Of a DNA stretch of 16,450 bases, positions 16,449-16,450 are shown in pieces; the first letter of the stretch is position 1; each line of letters begins with the position of its first letter. Origin of the DNA: Firmicutes bacterium UBA1440 (GTDB lineage: Bacteria > Bacillota > Clostridia > Peptostreptococcales > Anaerovoracaceae); the NCBI GenBank assembly GCA_002329565.1, contig DCTM01000021.1, positions 1,806 through 18,255 on the forward strand. Direction: 5' to 3'. The translations under genes were made by a program, and so were the position numbers. A model generated the notes under the pieces. The model had not been told where the DNA came from. It did no database searches and saw nothing but the letters and a program-made list of their open reading frames with translations.

Positions 16449-16450
16449 AT
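16445..16450 (+). other. Possible start codon of the next gene, overlapping the rlmN stop
   Basis: ATGA at 16445-16448 places an ATG over the rlmN TGA, the usual layout for translational coupling. A purine-rich AACAGAAAAA precedes it. In many Firmicutes a PP2C-type phosphatase gene follows rlmN, but only two codons are visible, so the identity is open. Confidence 0.3.

Noticed and set aside
1..16450. Mobile elements, CRISPR arrays, tRNA or rRNA genes, toxin-antitoxin pairs, or a new defence system
   Set aside because: I read both strands for direct and inverted repeats, transposase motifs and tRNA-like folds and saw none. All space is taken by core genes or by regulatory RNA that can be named.

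Overview
The window is a stretch of bacterial core chromosome, with every gene on the + strand. The organism is most likely an anaerobic Firmicute of the class Clostridia. The evidence is the gene order infB-rbfA-nrnA-truB-ribF ... rpsO-pnp, a T-box leader on ileS, a ZTP riboswitch on an oxygen-sensitive pyruvate formate-lyase operon, AGGAGG-type ribosome binding sites, and a long (type 2) isoleucyl-tRNA synthetase. Genus cannot be fixed from this sequence alone.

Region 1 (1-5466) is a tightly packed translation/RNA operon. It holds infB (5' end outside the window), rbfA, nrnA, truB and ribF, with gaps of 14, 2, 0 and 13 bases. It ends at a strong 16-bp hairpin with a T-run (5501-5544). Region 2 (5533-8747) is a two-gene anaerobic unit. 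A promoter lies partly inside that hairpin and is followed by a ZTP (pfl-motif) riboswitch with an overlapping intrinsic terminator, then pflB (glycyl-radical formate acetyltransferase) and pflA (its radical-SAM activase). This cassette sits between ribF and rpsO, which are direct neighbours in many Firmicutes. Region 3 (8811-11669) has a promoter and structured leader for rpsO, then rpsO, an attenuator-like terminator, pnp, and a 70-residue single-pass membrane protein of unknown function. Region 4 (11675-15201) is ileS under a promoter and a complete T-box antitermination leader, closed by a terminator. Region 5 (15202-16450) is rlmN with its own extended -10 promoter. The rlmN stop codon overlaps a possible start codon of the next gene.

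Most genes serve ribosome assembly, tRNA/rRNA modification, initiation, charging and RNA turnover. The pfl pair would supply formate and acetyl-CoA. Its ZTP riboswitch suggests that formate supply for 10-formyl-tetrahydrofolate, and so for purines and initiator fMet-tRNA, is part of its job.

I see no mobile element, CRISPR array, rRNA or tRNA gene, and no clearly new multi-gene system. The points most worth following up are the altered GXHH signature in IleS (a motif linked to mupirocin hyper-resistance), the ZTP-controlled pflBA insertion, the unusual specifier region of the T-box, the promoter embedded in a terminator arm, and the unknown small membrane protein.
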